From positions 62,001-126,000 of the forward strand of contig UCJD01000032.1 of NCBI GenBank assembly GCA_900472605.1: a DNA stretch of 64,000 bases. The letters run 5' to 3'. The notes under the pieces are model-generated. The model ran no database searches and was not told the DNA's origin. It saw only the letters and a program-made list of their open reading frames with translations. Each line of letters begins with the position of its first letter. The first letter of the stretch is position 1. The position numbers and the translations under genes are program-made. This DNA is from Hyphomicrobiales bacterium (GTDB lineage: Bacteria > Pseudomonadota > Alphaproteobacteria > Rhizobiales > Rhizobiaceae). Shown in pieces: positions 1 through 8,049 of the stretch.

Positions 1-444
1 GAAGGAGACATCGCGTGCGCCGATCTGCAAGGGAACCACGAGGTTCATCAGGCCGGTGACGAACGGCATGGCCATGAAGAAGATCATGATGACGCCGTGG
101 GCCGTGAAGACCTGGTCGTAGTGATGCGGCGGGAAGATGCCGGGATTGCCGTTGAAGGCCATCGCCTGCTGGGTACGCATCATGAGAGCGTCGGCAAAGC
201 CGCGCAGCAGCATGACCAGCGCGAGGATGACATACATGATGCCGATCTTCTTGTGGTCAACGCTGGTGAACCACTCTTTCCAGAGGTAGGTCCACAGTTT
301 GAAGTAGGTGATGAGACCGAGGACGGCGATCCCGCCGAGCACGACCGCGCCAAACGTGGCGACGAGGATAGGCTCGTGGTAGGGGATGGCCTCGATCGTC
401 AACCGGCCGAAGATCAACTTCAGAAGGTCAGGATTGGAAAACAT
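1..444 (-). CDS. cyoB: Cytochrome o ubiquinol oxidase subunit I, N-terminal part (runs off the window start)
   Basis: This is the first 148 residues of the heme-copper quinol oxidase catalytic subunit, an inner-membrane protein that oxidises ubiquinol and reduces oxygen while pumping protons. The peptide begins [15 protein letters not shown] and contains the family-typical [11 protein letters not shown] stretch near residue 61. It also has [11 protein letters not shown] near residue 114, whose histidine corresponds to the low-spin heme b ligand. The rest, including the binuclear heme-copper site, lies outside the window. The gene follows cyoA on the same strand after a 49-nt gap, the usual cyoAB order. 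Codon 1 is the ATG ending at 444. The upstream ribosome site is weak (GGGTT). Confidence 0.95.
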   Translation of the reverse strand, partial: MFSNPDLLKLIFGRLTIEAIPYHEPILVATFGAVVLGGIAVLGLITYFKLWTYLWKEWFTSVDHKKIGIMYVILALVMLLRGFADALMMRTQQAMAFNGNPGIFPPHHYDQVFTAHGVIMIFFMAMPFVTGLMNLVVPLQIGARDVSF

Positions 445-493
445 GGATTAACCCGTTCATTGGTGTCTTTTAGACGCAAAGCGCCAGGTTGAA

Positions 494-1648
494 TTATTTG
501 GTCGCCGCAGGCGTGCTCGCATCGGACGACGGCATGGTGTGGCCGTCATGCTGCATGTTCATCGCCGGCGCGGCATCCGTAGCGGGCTTGGCGTCCATGC
601 CAGGCATGTTCTCCATGCTCTCGGCGCCATGTGACGCTTCGCCGGCCTCGGCAGCCGGTGCGTGAAGATTGATGTCGATCGGTTCGCCGTCGAACTTCAG
701 CTTCTCGCGGTTCTCGTGGCTTTCCTTGCCGGCACCGCCCATCATGTCGATGTGCATCATTTCGCTCATGCACATCTTGCCGGGAGTGGCGCACATGTTG
801 AGGATCGCATTGTAGAGATCCTTGTCGGCGGTCGCATAGTAACGAACCGGCTCGCGCTCGCTCGGACGCTCGAGCTTGAGATAGGCGTCGCGGTTGAGCG
901 CGGTGCCCTGGGTCTTGACCTGAGCAACCCAGCTATCGAAGCCCTGCTGGTTCATGCCATGGAACTTGAAGCGCATGTGCGAGAAGCCGGGGCCGCTGTA
1001 GTTCGCGGAGAAGCCGTCATAGACGCCTTCCTTGTTGATGACCGCATGCAGCTTGGTCTGCATGCCAGGCATCGCGTAGATCTGGCCAGCGAGCGCCGGG
1101 ATATAGAACGAGTTCATCACGGACGACGCGGTGATCTCGAAGTTGATCGGAACATCGACGGGAGCCGCCAGTTCGTTGACGGTTGCGATGCCCAGCTCCG
1201 GGTAGAAGAACAGCCATTTCCAGTCGAGAGCGACGACCTGGACGGTCAGGGGCTTTACGTCGGCGGGAATCGTGCGCTCCGCATCGATGCGGTCGAGCGG
1301 ACGGTACGGATCGAGCTTGTGCGTGGTGATCCAGGTGATTGCACCCAGCACGATGATGATCGCGAGCGGAGCGGCCCAGATGACCACTTCGAGACGCGTG
1401 GAATGATGCCATTCCGGATCATACGTAGCGGAGGTGTTCGACTGGCGGTAGCGCCAGGCGAAGAACAGCGTCAGACAAATCACCGGGATGATGATCAGCA
1501 GCATCAGCAGGACCGATACGATGATCAGGTCTCGCTGTTGCATGGCGATATCGCCGGAAGGCGACATGACCACCAGGTTACATCCTGCAAGCATGAGGAA
1601 TAGCGGCAGAATGACGAGATGGCGGGAAAACTTTGACAGCTTTTGCAC
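494..1648 (-). CDS. cyoA: Ubiquinol oxidase subunit II (lipoprotein)
   Basis: This 384-aa subunit II of the cytochrome o quinol oxidase has a lipoprotein signal peptide with lipobox LAGC, giving acylation at Cys23. Two transmembrane helices follow (about 40-62 and 90-110), then a periplasmic cupredoxin-like domain (about 130-290) without the CuA ligands, as expected for a quinol rather than cytochrome c oxidase. The start is a GTG at 1648. The protein is about 70 residues longer than E. coli CyoA (315 aa). The extra length is a C-terminal tail (about 320-384) rich in Met, His, Ala and Pro, with repeats such as MENMPGM and AMNMQHDGH. The family call is secure. A metal-related role for the tail is only a guess. 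Confidence 0.95.
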   Translation of the reverse strand: MQKLSKFSRHLVILPLFLMLAGCNLVVMSPSGDIAMQQRDLIIVSVLLMLLIIIPVICLTLFFAWRYRQSNTSATYDPEWHHSTRLEVVIWAAPLAIIIVLGAITWITTHKLDPYRPLDRIDAERTIPADVKPLTVQVVALDWKWLFFYPELGIATVNELAAPVDVPINFEITASSVMNSFYIPALAGQIYAMPGMQTKLHAVINKEGVYDGFSANYSGPGFSHMRFKFHGMNQQGFDSWVAQVKTQGTALNRDAYLKLERPSEREPVRYYATADKDLYNAILNMCATPGKMCMSEMMHIDMMGGAGKESHENREKLKFDGEPIDINLHAPAAEAGEASHGAESMENMPGMDAKPATDAAPAMNMQHDGHTMPSSDASTPAATK

Positions 1649-2028
1649 GTCGTTATTGCTCTTTTTGTTTCGTCCGATCCGCGACTAAAGCACTATAACT
1701 TGTAGCAACATGAGGTGTTTGGTCGCAGCGCAGCAGATTTGCCGCAGTGCGGGATACGACGGACCGCGTGCGATGTCAAAAACTTGACGCGCCGAAAAGA
1801 GCCATTTTTTGCACGCCGCCGCATTCGTGCAACTATATATCCTCGAAAGCCCCTCCGGCCACCGTTCGCGCGCTTATTTCAGCGTTTCGGCGCACAATTC
1901 TTCACGCGGCGCTAATTTTCGAAGCCGGTGATAAACTATTTCTGCATTCCACCCTTGATAAGCACGACAGTTAGTTCAAAATCTTACCTGAGACGCTTTG
2001 CCGCAAGCGTCTTAACGAGGGAGGCGTT
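1649..2028. other. Divergent intergenic region between cyoA and the MFS gene
   Basis: This 380-base gap must carry the promoters of both the cyo operon (leftward) and the MFS transporter (rightward). Small open frames here show no recognisable protein. The only clear structure is the hairpin at 1991-2012 just before the MFS ribosome site. I could not assign -35/-10 elements with confidence. Confidence 0.6.
1991..2012 (+). promoter_or_regulatory. Perfect 8-bp hairpin in the presumed MFS leader
   Basis: AGACGCTT (1991-1998) pairs perfectly with AAGCGTCT (2005-2012) around a 6-base loop. It ends just before the GAGGGAGG ribosome site at about 2017-2024. It has no T-tract, so it is not a classical terminator. 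Its position fits a leader structure that affects translation or mRNA stability, but no regulator can be named. Confidence 0.4.
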
Positions 2029-3366
2029 TTGAATATGGCTACTGTGACTAACTATGGTCCTTCGTCCACGTCGATGGAACGCGACGCGAGACAAATTCAT
2101 GCTGATAAGCCGGTTTCTCCGGGCAGCATTGCAATCGGTGTCGTCATCGGACGTACATCCGAATTTTTCGATTTCTTCGTCTACGGGCTGGCGTCGGTGC
2201 TGGTGTTTCCGCAGCTTGTCTTTCCGTTCGCGCCGGACAGGCTGACGGCCACACTCTATTCCTTTGCGATCTTCTCGCTGGCATTCATGGCACGCCCCGT
2301 CGGTTCGGTGGTCTTCATGACGATCGACCGCCTGTACGGTCGCGGCACCAAGCTCACGATCGCCCTTTTCCTGCTCGGCGGATCCACTGCATCGATTGCG
2401 TTCCTGCCGGGTTATAACGAGATCGGGGTCTGGTCGATCGCACTACTGGCACTCTTCCGCTTGGGCCAGGGCTTCGCGCTCGGTGGCGCATGGGATGGCC
2501 TGGCGTCGCTGCTGGCCCTGAACGCGCCGAAGAATCACCGCGGATGGTATGCGATGATCCCGCAGCTCGGTGCGCCCATCGGCTTTGCGCTGGCGAGCCT
2601 GCTCTTCGGCTACTTCGTCGCCAATCTGTCGTCGGAAGATTTCCTCAGCTGGGGCTGGCGCTATCCGTTCTTCGTCGCTTTCGCCATCAATGTCGTCGCG
2701 CTGTTTGCGCGTCTTCGCCTGGTGATGACGACGGAATTCGGCACGGCGCTCGAGCAGCACGAGCTTGAGGCAGCACCGATTCGCGATGTCGTGCGCATCC
2801 ACGGCCGCGATATCCTGATCGGCGCCTTTGTGCCGCTGGCAAGCTTCGCGATGTTCCACCTAGTCACGATCTTCCCACTCGGTTGGATGAGCCTCTACGG
2901 CGACCAGCCGATCGGCGCCTTCATGTTGGTGCAGACGGTCGGCGCCATGGTCGGGATATTGACGATCATCGCTTCCGGCCTGATGGCTGACCGTATCGGT
3001 CGGCGCGGACAGCTGGCAGTTTGCGCGGTACTGATCGCGATCTTCAGCTTTGTCGGCCCGATCATGCTGGGCTCGGGTTCGAACGGACATGATGCCTTCG
3101 TGATCATTGGCTTCGGCGTGCTCGGTCTTTCCTTCGGCCAGGCCACGGGCTCGATTTCCTCGCGCTTCGGCCGCGGATATCGCTACACCGGCGCGGCGTT
3201 CACGTCAGACCTCGCCTGGCTCGTCGGCGCCGGCTTCGCGCCGCTCGTCGCGCTCAGCCTGTCCAGCCGTTTCGGCCTGACCTTCGTTGGTTATTACCTG
3301 CTGTCGGGCGCGATCTGTACGCTGGCGGCCCTGGCCTTCAGCCGGGCGCTCGAACAGCGCGACTGA
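2029..3366 (+). CDS. MFS transporter, metabolite:H+ symporter (MHS) type
   Basis: This 445-aa, 12-helix inner-membrane permease resembles the MHS group of the major facilitator superfamily (proline/betaine, citrate or shikimate transporters). Seen directly: a first helix region with IGVVIGRTSEFFDFFVYG, a loop-2-type RPVGSVVF/DRLYGRGTKL segment, and GQGFALGGAWDG in helix 5. The substrate cannot be told. A strong GAGGGAGG precedes two possible starts, the TTG at 2029 (4-base spacing) and the ATG at 2035 (10-base spacing); either is possible and they differ by two residues. The gene is divergent from cyoA and is followed by a strong terminator at 3386-3421, so it is monocistronic. Confidence 0.85.
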   Translation: MNMATVTNYGPSSTSMERDARQIHADKPVSPGSIAIGVVIGRTSEFFDFFVYGLASVLVFPQLVFPFAPDRLTATLYSFAIFSLAFMARPVGSVVFMTIDRLYGRGTKLTIALFLLGGSTASIAFLPGYNEIGVWSIALLALFRLGQGFALGGAWDGLASLLALNAPKNHRGWYAMIPQLGAPIGFALASLLFGYFVANLSSEDFLSWGWRYPFFVAFAINVVALFARLRLVMTTEFGTALEQHELEAAPIRDVVRIHGRDILIGAFVPLASFAMFHLVTIFPLGWMSLYGDQPIGAFMLVQTVGAMVGILTIIASGLMADRIGRRGQLAVCAVLIAIFSFVGPIMLGSGSNGHDAFVIIGFGVLGLSFGQATGSISSRFGRGYRYTGAAFTSDLAWLVGAGFAPLVALSLSSRFGLTFVGYYLLSGAICTLAALAFSRALEQRD

Positions 3367-3385
3367 TTGATCGCCGACAATAAAG

Positions 3386-3421
3386 AAAGTCCGCCTGAAC
3401 TGACGTTCGGGCGGACTTTTT
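3386..3421 (+). terminator. Rho-independent terminator of the MFS gene
   Basis: A 15-bp stem pairs AAAGTCCGCCTGAAC with GTTCGGGCGGACTTT, with one G-U pair and a TGAC loop. It is followed by a T run at 3417-3421. The A-rich left edge means it can also work for the convergent cyclic-nucleotide-binding gene that ends at 3449. Confidence 0.9.
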
Positions 3422-3448
3422 ACGTTTTCGCAAACTGGGATTGATCGC

Positions 3449-3916
3449 CTAATTCACCGGCTCCGGCTTCTTTGCGGCGCGCGCGGCGGTCAGTTCTGCG
3501 GTCGTGTGGTTCAGGCGATCTGCGAGAACGCGCATGATCTCGACCGCCATCTCTGGAAAATCACTCAACAGCTTGAGGAAATGCTCCTTGCTGATGCGCA
3601 ACACTTCAAGCGCCGACGTGGCGCGAACGGTTGCGGTACGAGACACGTCGCAGAGGATCGCGATCTCGCCGACGATGGAATTGGGATCGACATCGGCGAC
3701 CTTGATGTCGCCGGCAGGCGAGCGAACGAGAATATCGGCGGTTCCCGACAGGACCACATAGGCAGCGTCCCCTGGATCTCCTTGTCGAAACAGGTCCTGA
3801 CCGGCGCTGTAGGTCATGCGGTCCGAGGTGAAGGCCAAAAGTTTGAGCTTTGCAGGTGCGATCCGTGAAAAGATCGGCACGCGCCGCAGCATCTCGACTT
3901 CGTCTCTCAGCAGCAT
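3449..3916 (-). CDS. Cyclic nucleotide-binding domain protein
   Basis: This stand-alone cNMP-binding (CRP-like cupin) domain of about 155 residues has no DNA-binding domain. The beta-roll is complete. The phosphate-binding cassette reads VGEIAILCDVSRTATVRA, with the Glu and Arg that contact ribose and cyclic phosphate, so it looks able to bind cAMP or cGMP. The start taken is the ATG at 3916 (MLLRDEVEMLRRVPIF), preceded by AGGGAGA with long spacing. A GTG at 3988 would add 24 unconserved-looking residues. It is the last gene of a long minus-strand series that begins with a nucleotide cyclase, and sits directly behind the unusual ABC exporter, so it may be that exporter's cyclic-nucleotide-responsive partner. 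That link is inference. Confidence 0.85.
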   Translation of the reverse strand: MLLRDEVEMLRRVPIFSRIAPAKLKLLAFTSDRMTYSAGQDLFRQGDPGDAAYVVLSGTADILVRSPAGDIKVADVDPNSIVGEIAILCDVSRTATVRATSALEVLRISKEHFLKLLSDFPEMAVEIMRVLADRLNHTTAELTAARAAKKPEPVN

Positions 3917-4009
3917 GAGTTTATTTTCTCCCTGCGCACTCGTGGCGCGCTTGCTAGAATTACGCGCGTCCTTTTGGCAGGACGTCACTTTTGTAGCCCC
4001 TATAGAGTA

Positions 4010-6724
4010 TTACGATAACAGTTCCTTGAACATCCCGTTCTGTTCGGAAAGTTCCGGAAAATTGCCAGCTTCGACCAGGCTTCCGCGGTCGAAAAGCAGA
4101 ATCCGGTCGAAAAGCGCGGCCAGGCGCGCGTTCGAAAGAACCCACACGATTGCTGGGCGCTCGCCCTCGTGATGCAGTTCGTTGACGAGATTGTTGGTGA
4201 TCTGATCCTGCACGCGCTGGTCCAGCGCCGACAGCGGCCGGTTGAGAATGATGTAGTCGGAACGCCTGAGCAGCGTTCTGGCGAGATTCAGCTTCTGCCG
4301 CTGGACCATCGTCAGCCGCTTGCCGCCGGAGCCGACATCGAACTCAAGCCCGATCGACAGCACATCGTCGAAGAGATCGAGCGTTTCGAAGAGGCCGACC
4401 ATGATCGACCGGATGCTTTCGGACGCGTCAGCGCGCTGGTAAGCGATGCGGCCGAAGAGAACATTGTCCATCAGGCTTGCCGACGAGATGAAATGCTCCG
4501 GGTCGTAACGCTCGATCACCGCGGCGAGATCATCCGGTATGTTCTCGTGGAACTGCTTGCGCGCGCTGACGATCTTGGCCGTCAGCTCGTCGGTCAGCAG
4601 ACCGAAACGGTGGCGTGGCTCGATATAGGCGAAGCTCAGCCGGATGATGGCCGAGCGGTCTTCCGGCGTCGCATCGTCGAACTTCCTGCTGCTCAGTTTC
4701 TGCAGCAACGCCTGATAGGTCGGAATGTCGTCCGCCGTCATAAAAGTCAGCTGCTGGAAGAACGGGTGGTCCGGCGGCAGGTCATGGAAGAGTTCGACCG
4801 CGTTCTCGGCGATTTCCAGGCCCATGGCATAGAGGTCATTGCTCAGTCCCGTTTCCCGGAACAGCGTTTGAAAATAGGGATGGGCCGCCAAGCGCCGATT
4901 GTTCATGATCGGCCGTTTCATAGAACCGAAGAGCAGGTTCTCGCCAACTGTAGCCTGCGCGTTGTAGCTGTCGAAGTCGAAGGGAACGACGATGTTGCCA
5001 AGTTCCGACTGCTGCATCTTATCGCGCAAGGCCGCCCGGAGATCGACGATGTGTTCCGCGAGCTTGGTGTGGACATGCGTATCGACAGTCGAGCGCAGCG
5101 CGAGGTCGAGAATATCCTCGGTGATCAGCACGGCGTCGAGAGCCGGGCGCATGGCCGTCAGGATATCGCCCGGACCGGTGGCACCGGCCGCACGGTAATC
5201 GACCCAGTCGCTGTTTGGATCGAGCGTCGGATTGCCGGCCTTGATCGCTTCCGCGGCATGCCATTTGGCTTCCTGGGCCGTCTGCTCGTCATATTCGGGA
5301 TCCTTCAGAGGCGCGTGTTTGAGGCCATAGAGAAGGTTGTCGCGCAGCGTTCCCTGAAAGAAGTAGAGATCCGACGAGGCATAGGAAATCCGGCGGCCCG
5401 AAACCGATTCCGGCAGTTCCAGCAAATCCTTGCCATCGATGGTAATCCGGCCTGAATTCGGCCAGACCACGCGGCCGAGTGCCTCGGCGAAAGCTTCCGC
5501 ACCGCTCGAATTGGGACCGACGACGGCGACGGTCTCATTCGGCTTGATTTCCACGGAGACGTGGTCAATCAGCTTGGCGCCGCTATCGTCGCTGACAGCG
5601 AGATTGGTGACGATGATGGGTGCGGCCAAAGCCGCTACCTCTTCGATGGCGACCTTGTGGATGCTGTCATCGATCAGCGGCTCGACGTTGAACTGCTCGT
5701 AGACCTGCTGGTACTTGACCTGCACGTCCTGGCGCATCTGGTCCCAGTCGATCAGTTCCTTCAGCGGTCCCGGTAGGTCCTTGTAGGCGCTGATGACGGC
5801 CACAAGCTGCCCGATATCGAGCCGGCCCTGGAGCGCCAGATAGCCGCCGATCGCGTAGAACAGGAACGGGGTGACCTGTGCCAGGAAGTTGTTGAGGAAC
5901 TTGACCAGGAACTTCCATTGGTAAAGGTCGTAGCGGATCGAGAAGATCAGGCCCAGCCGCGCGGCGATGTCGGCACGTTCTAGGTTCGACGTGTCGTTGC
6001 CATGAATCGTGCCTATGCCATCGACGATCTCGCCGACACGGCCGGAAAGCTCGCGTGCCGTCAGCTGGCGCTGACGACCGAGTTCCAGCAGCCGCTTGCG
6101 CATCCGGGGAATGACCACGGCCTGAACGCCGACGATCGCAGCCGCAATCATGCCCAGCCAGAAGTTCTGCACGATGATGAAGGCAAGCGCCGTCAGAGCC
6201 TGGCCGCCGAGCAGGGCAGGCGAGACAAAGGCGTCCCCCGTGAAGCCGCCCATGGGCTCGACTTCGTCCTTGATCATCGTTGCGATTTCAGCGGATTTCA
6301 CGCGCTTGAAGTGATTGGGCGGGAAACGCAGAACGCGGTCGATCAGCTGAAAGCGGATACGACGCAGCATGCGCTCGCCGAGCCTGCCCTTGTAGGTGTT
6401 GATGTAGAACTTGAAGAGGCCGTTGAGCACCACAAGCGCCAGGAAGACCAGGCTGAGCGCCATGAGCATCTGCTCGCGACCGAGCTGGAGGCCCTTGAAG
6501 AATTCCACTTCTCCAATCAGCGGGAACGTGTAGGAGAGATGCATGAAGGTCTGCGTAGCGCCTTCGCCCTCGAAGCCCGAGCCCTGAATAGGCCCGTTGA
6601 CGATCTGTTTCGGCAGGTCGAACGACAGGAAGTAGGGCACCATCGAGAAGGCGACGACGGTCAGTATCCATAGCTGCTGCAGCCGCGTGTTCGACCAGAT
6701 GTAGCGCGCGAGGCTTTTTTCCAT
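4010..6724 (-). CDS. ABC exporter-like protein with an expanded, catalytically degenerate ATPase domain
   Basis: This 904-aa protein has an N-terminal ABC-exporter membrane domain (about 1-330). A nucleotide-binding-type region follows, stretched to about 535 residues against a usual 230-250. The Walker A position reads VVGPNSSGAEAFA (401-413), lacking the P-loop lysine. The signature position reads GSGGKRLTMVQRQ (798-810). Walker B reads YIILNRPLSALD (824-835), with Asn-Arg instead of Asp-Glu. The H-loop position is VLSNARL, without His. The X-D-N-L-L-Y/F-G element that normally occurs once after the Q-loop appears three times: GTLRDNLLYG (458), ATVGENLLFG (591) and ASLMDNVLFG (749). The frame is intact, so this is a preserved, probably non-hydrolysing ABC protein. 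It lies between glycosyltransferases and a cNMP-binding protein. Substrate unknown; envelope glycan export is a guess. Confidence 0.75.
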   Translation of the reverse strand: MEKSLARYIWSNTRLQQLWILTVVAFSMVPYFLSFDLPKQIVNGPIQGSGFEGEGATQTFMHLSYTFPLIGEVEFFKGLQLGREQMLMALSLVFLALVVLNGLFKFYINTYKGRLGERMLRRIRFQLIDRVLRFPPNHFKRVKSAEIATMIKDEVEPMGGFTGDAFVSPALLGGQALTALAFIIVQNFWLGMIAAAIVGVQAVVIPRMRKRLLELGRQRQLTARELSGRVGEIVDGIGTIHGNDTSNLERADIAARLGLIFSIRYDLYQWKFLVKFLNNFLAQVTPFLFYAIGGYLALQGRLDIGQLVAVISAYKDLPGPLKELIDWDQMRQDVQVKYQQVYEQFNVEPLIDDSIHKVAIEEVAALAAPIIVTNLAVSDDSGAKLIDHVSVEIKPNETVAVVGPNSSGAEAFAEALGRVVWPNSGRITIDGKDLLELPESVSGRRISYASSDLYFFQGTLRDNLLYGLKHAPLKDPEYDEQTAQEAKWHAAEAIKAGNPTLDPNSDWVDYRAAGATGPGDILTAMRPALDAVLITEDILDLALRSTVDTHVHTKLAEHIVDLRAALRDKMQQSELGNIVVPFDFDSYNAQATVGENLLFGSMKRPIMNNRRLAAHPYFQTLFRETGLSNDLYAMGLEIAENAVELFHDLPPDHPFFQQLTFMTADDIPTYQALLQKLSSRKFDDATPEDRSAIIRLSFAYIEPRHRFGLLTDELTAKIVSARKQFHENIPDDLAAVIERYDPEHFISSASLMDNVLFGRIAYQRADASESIRSIMVGLFETLDLFDDVLSIGLEFDVGSGGKRLTMVQRQKLNLARTLLRRSDYIILNRPLSALDQRVQDQITNNLVNELHHEGERPAIVWVLSNARLAALFDRILLFDRGSLVEAGNFPELSEQNGMFKELLS

Positions 6725-6909
6725 TGCTAACCGTCGATTGTCCGGAAAATTTGAGACATCAATCCTGCATGAGAGGGCGGTCGTACCGAGAACAGGATCA
6801 TGCTACCCGATCGCTTAACAAAAACAACGCGAAGCGGCGTGCATTGTTCGACGCCGATTCTCGCGGAAGTCTGTTTTATATCACATGATTTTCATAAAGG
6901 GCGAGAGTT

Positions 6910-8049
6910 TCACGCGAGCATAGCGCGAATGATTTCCGCCGTTCGTTTCGCGCCTTCGAGGTCGATATTAAGGTTGGGGGTGCTCCGCCTTGGAGCCGCA
7001 AGCGCCTCGCACACCGCCGTCGCCACACGGTCCGCCGTCAACCCTTTTTCGGGCAGCAACTCGGCCAATCCGAGCTTGGCAAGGCGCTCGGCCCTGACTG
7101 TCTGCTCCGTCTCCCCGCCCGCCACGAACGGGATCAGGATCGGACGGCAATCGGTCCGCAGCAAGTCGCCGACCGTGTTGTAACCTGCCTGAGAAATGGA
7201 TGCACGCGCGGCACTAAGCAGAGAGGGGAAATCCTTGCGGAACCTTTCGAGAGTGACGTTCGACGGTATCGCCTGCGATAGTGTCGAAAAGTCCGCCTCC
7301 GGCAGGTTCGGGCCACTGATCAGCAGCCAGCGCAGATCGGCCGGCAGCATTTTCGCGGCTCCCGCAGCTGCGTTCAGCAACTCCATTCCAACCGCGCCGC
7401 CACCTGCGGATGCGATTATGTCGAACGTCTCGGACGCCTGCTCGGGCGGTGGCGGCGCAACGATACCGGTATAGGAGACCTTGTCGGCAATATCCGCTGT
7501 CAGCGGAAAAGTGTCTTCGAGCCGAACGAAACCGGGGTCGCCATGAACAAGTACGCCATCGAAATGCGCTTTCACGAGGCCCACCGTTTCGGCGTCGCGA
7601 CCAGCCTTGCGGTTCTCCTGCAATATGTCGCGTACCGAGCTCAACAGTTTCGGTCGCGGGTTCGACGCTTCAATCGCTTCGATCAAGGGCAAAAGCTCGA
7701 AGCGCATCTGCCTGCGTCCGAACGGAAAAGCCTCCATGATGACGACGTCGGGTCGTGCATCGTGAAACGCCTGCAACAACAGACCGCGGCGTCGGTCGAG
7801 GAAATCCTGGTCGACGGCGACGCCCCGCTCATCGGCCAGCCCCGAGAATCCGGCATTGCTCGCCACCACAGGCGGCAATGCCACCGTCTTCAAGCCCGCG
7901 GCCGGAAAACCGGCGACCGGCAAGCCGCCGGTCACAACAGTCACATCGAAGCCGTCGGTCTGCAGCGCATTGGCGATGCGGCTGGCACGCGCAATATGGC
8001 CGATACCGAGCAGGTGCTGAACGTAGAAGAAAACCCGTGGAGCGCTCAT
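6910..8049 (-). CDS. Glycosyltransferase, GT-B fold (MurG/GT28-like)
   Basis: This predicted glycosyltransferase has about 379 residues. The N-terminal Rossmann half starts MSAPRVFFYVQHLLGIGHIAR, with the glycine-rich GIGH loop typical of MurG-like and COG4671-type enzymes. The C-terminal donor-binding half carries SQAGYNTVGDLL and RPILIPFVAGGETEQ, the usual 'A-GGYNT.. / P...-E-EQ' pattern. The start is the ATG at 8049, which overlaps the stop of the upstream glycosyltransferase as ATGA and has AGAAGG before it; a longer start at 8064 is possible. It resembles the gene at 9305-10513 and is probably a diverged paralogue. Sugar donor and acceptor unknown. Confidence 0.8.
   Translation of the reverse strand: MSAPRVFFYVQHLLGIGHIARASRIANALQTDGFDVTVVTGGLPVAGFPAAGLKTVALPPVVASNAGFSGLADERGVAVDQDFLDRRRGLLLQAFHDARPDVVIMEAFPFGRRQMRFELLPLIEAIEASNPRPKLLSSVRDILQENRKAGRDAETVGLVKAHFDGVLVHGDPGFVRLEDTFPLTADIADKVSYTGIVAPPPPEQASETFDIIASAGGGAVGMELLNAAAGAAKMLPADLRWLLISGPNLPEADFSTLSQAIPSNVTLERFRKDFPSLLSAARASISQAGYNTVGDLLRTDCRPILIPFVAGGETEQTVRAERLAKLGLAELLPEKGLTADRVATAVCEALAAPRRSTPNLNIDLEGAKRTAEIIRAMLA

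Noticed and set aside
4169..5455. Long plus-strand open frame (428 codons) opposite the ABC exporter gene
   Set aside because: Antisense of a well-supported gene in a GC-rich genome; Arg/Asp/His-rich without domains. The same holds for the long opposite-strand frames at 12066-13634, 14729-16081, 18527-19729, 22950-24434, 43710-45203, 52270-53577, 55520-57016 and 61142-62332.
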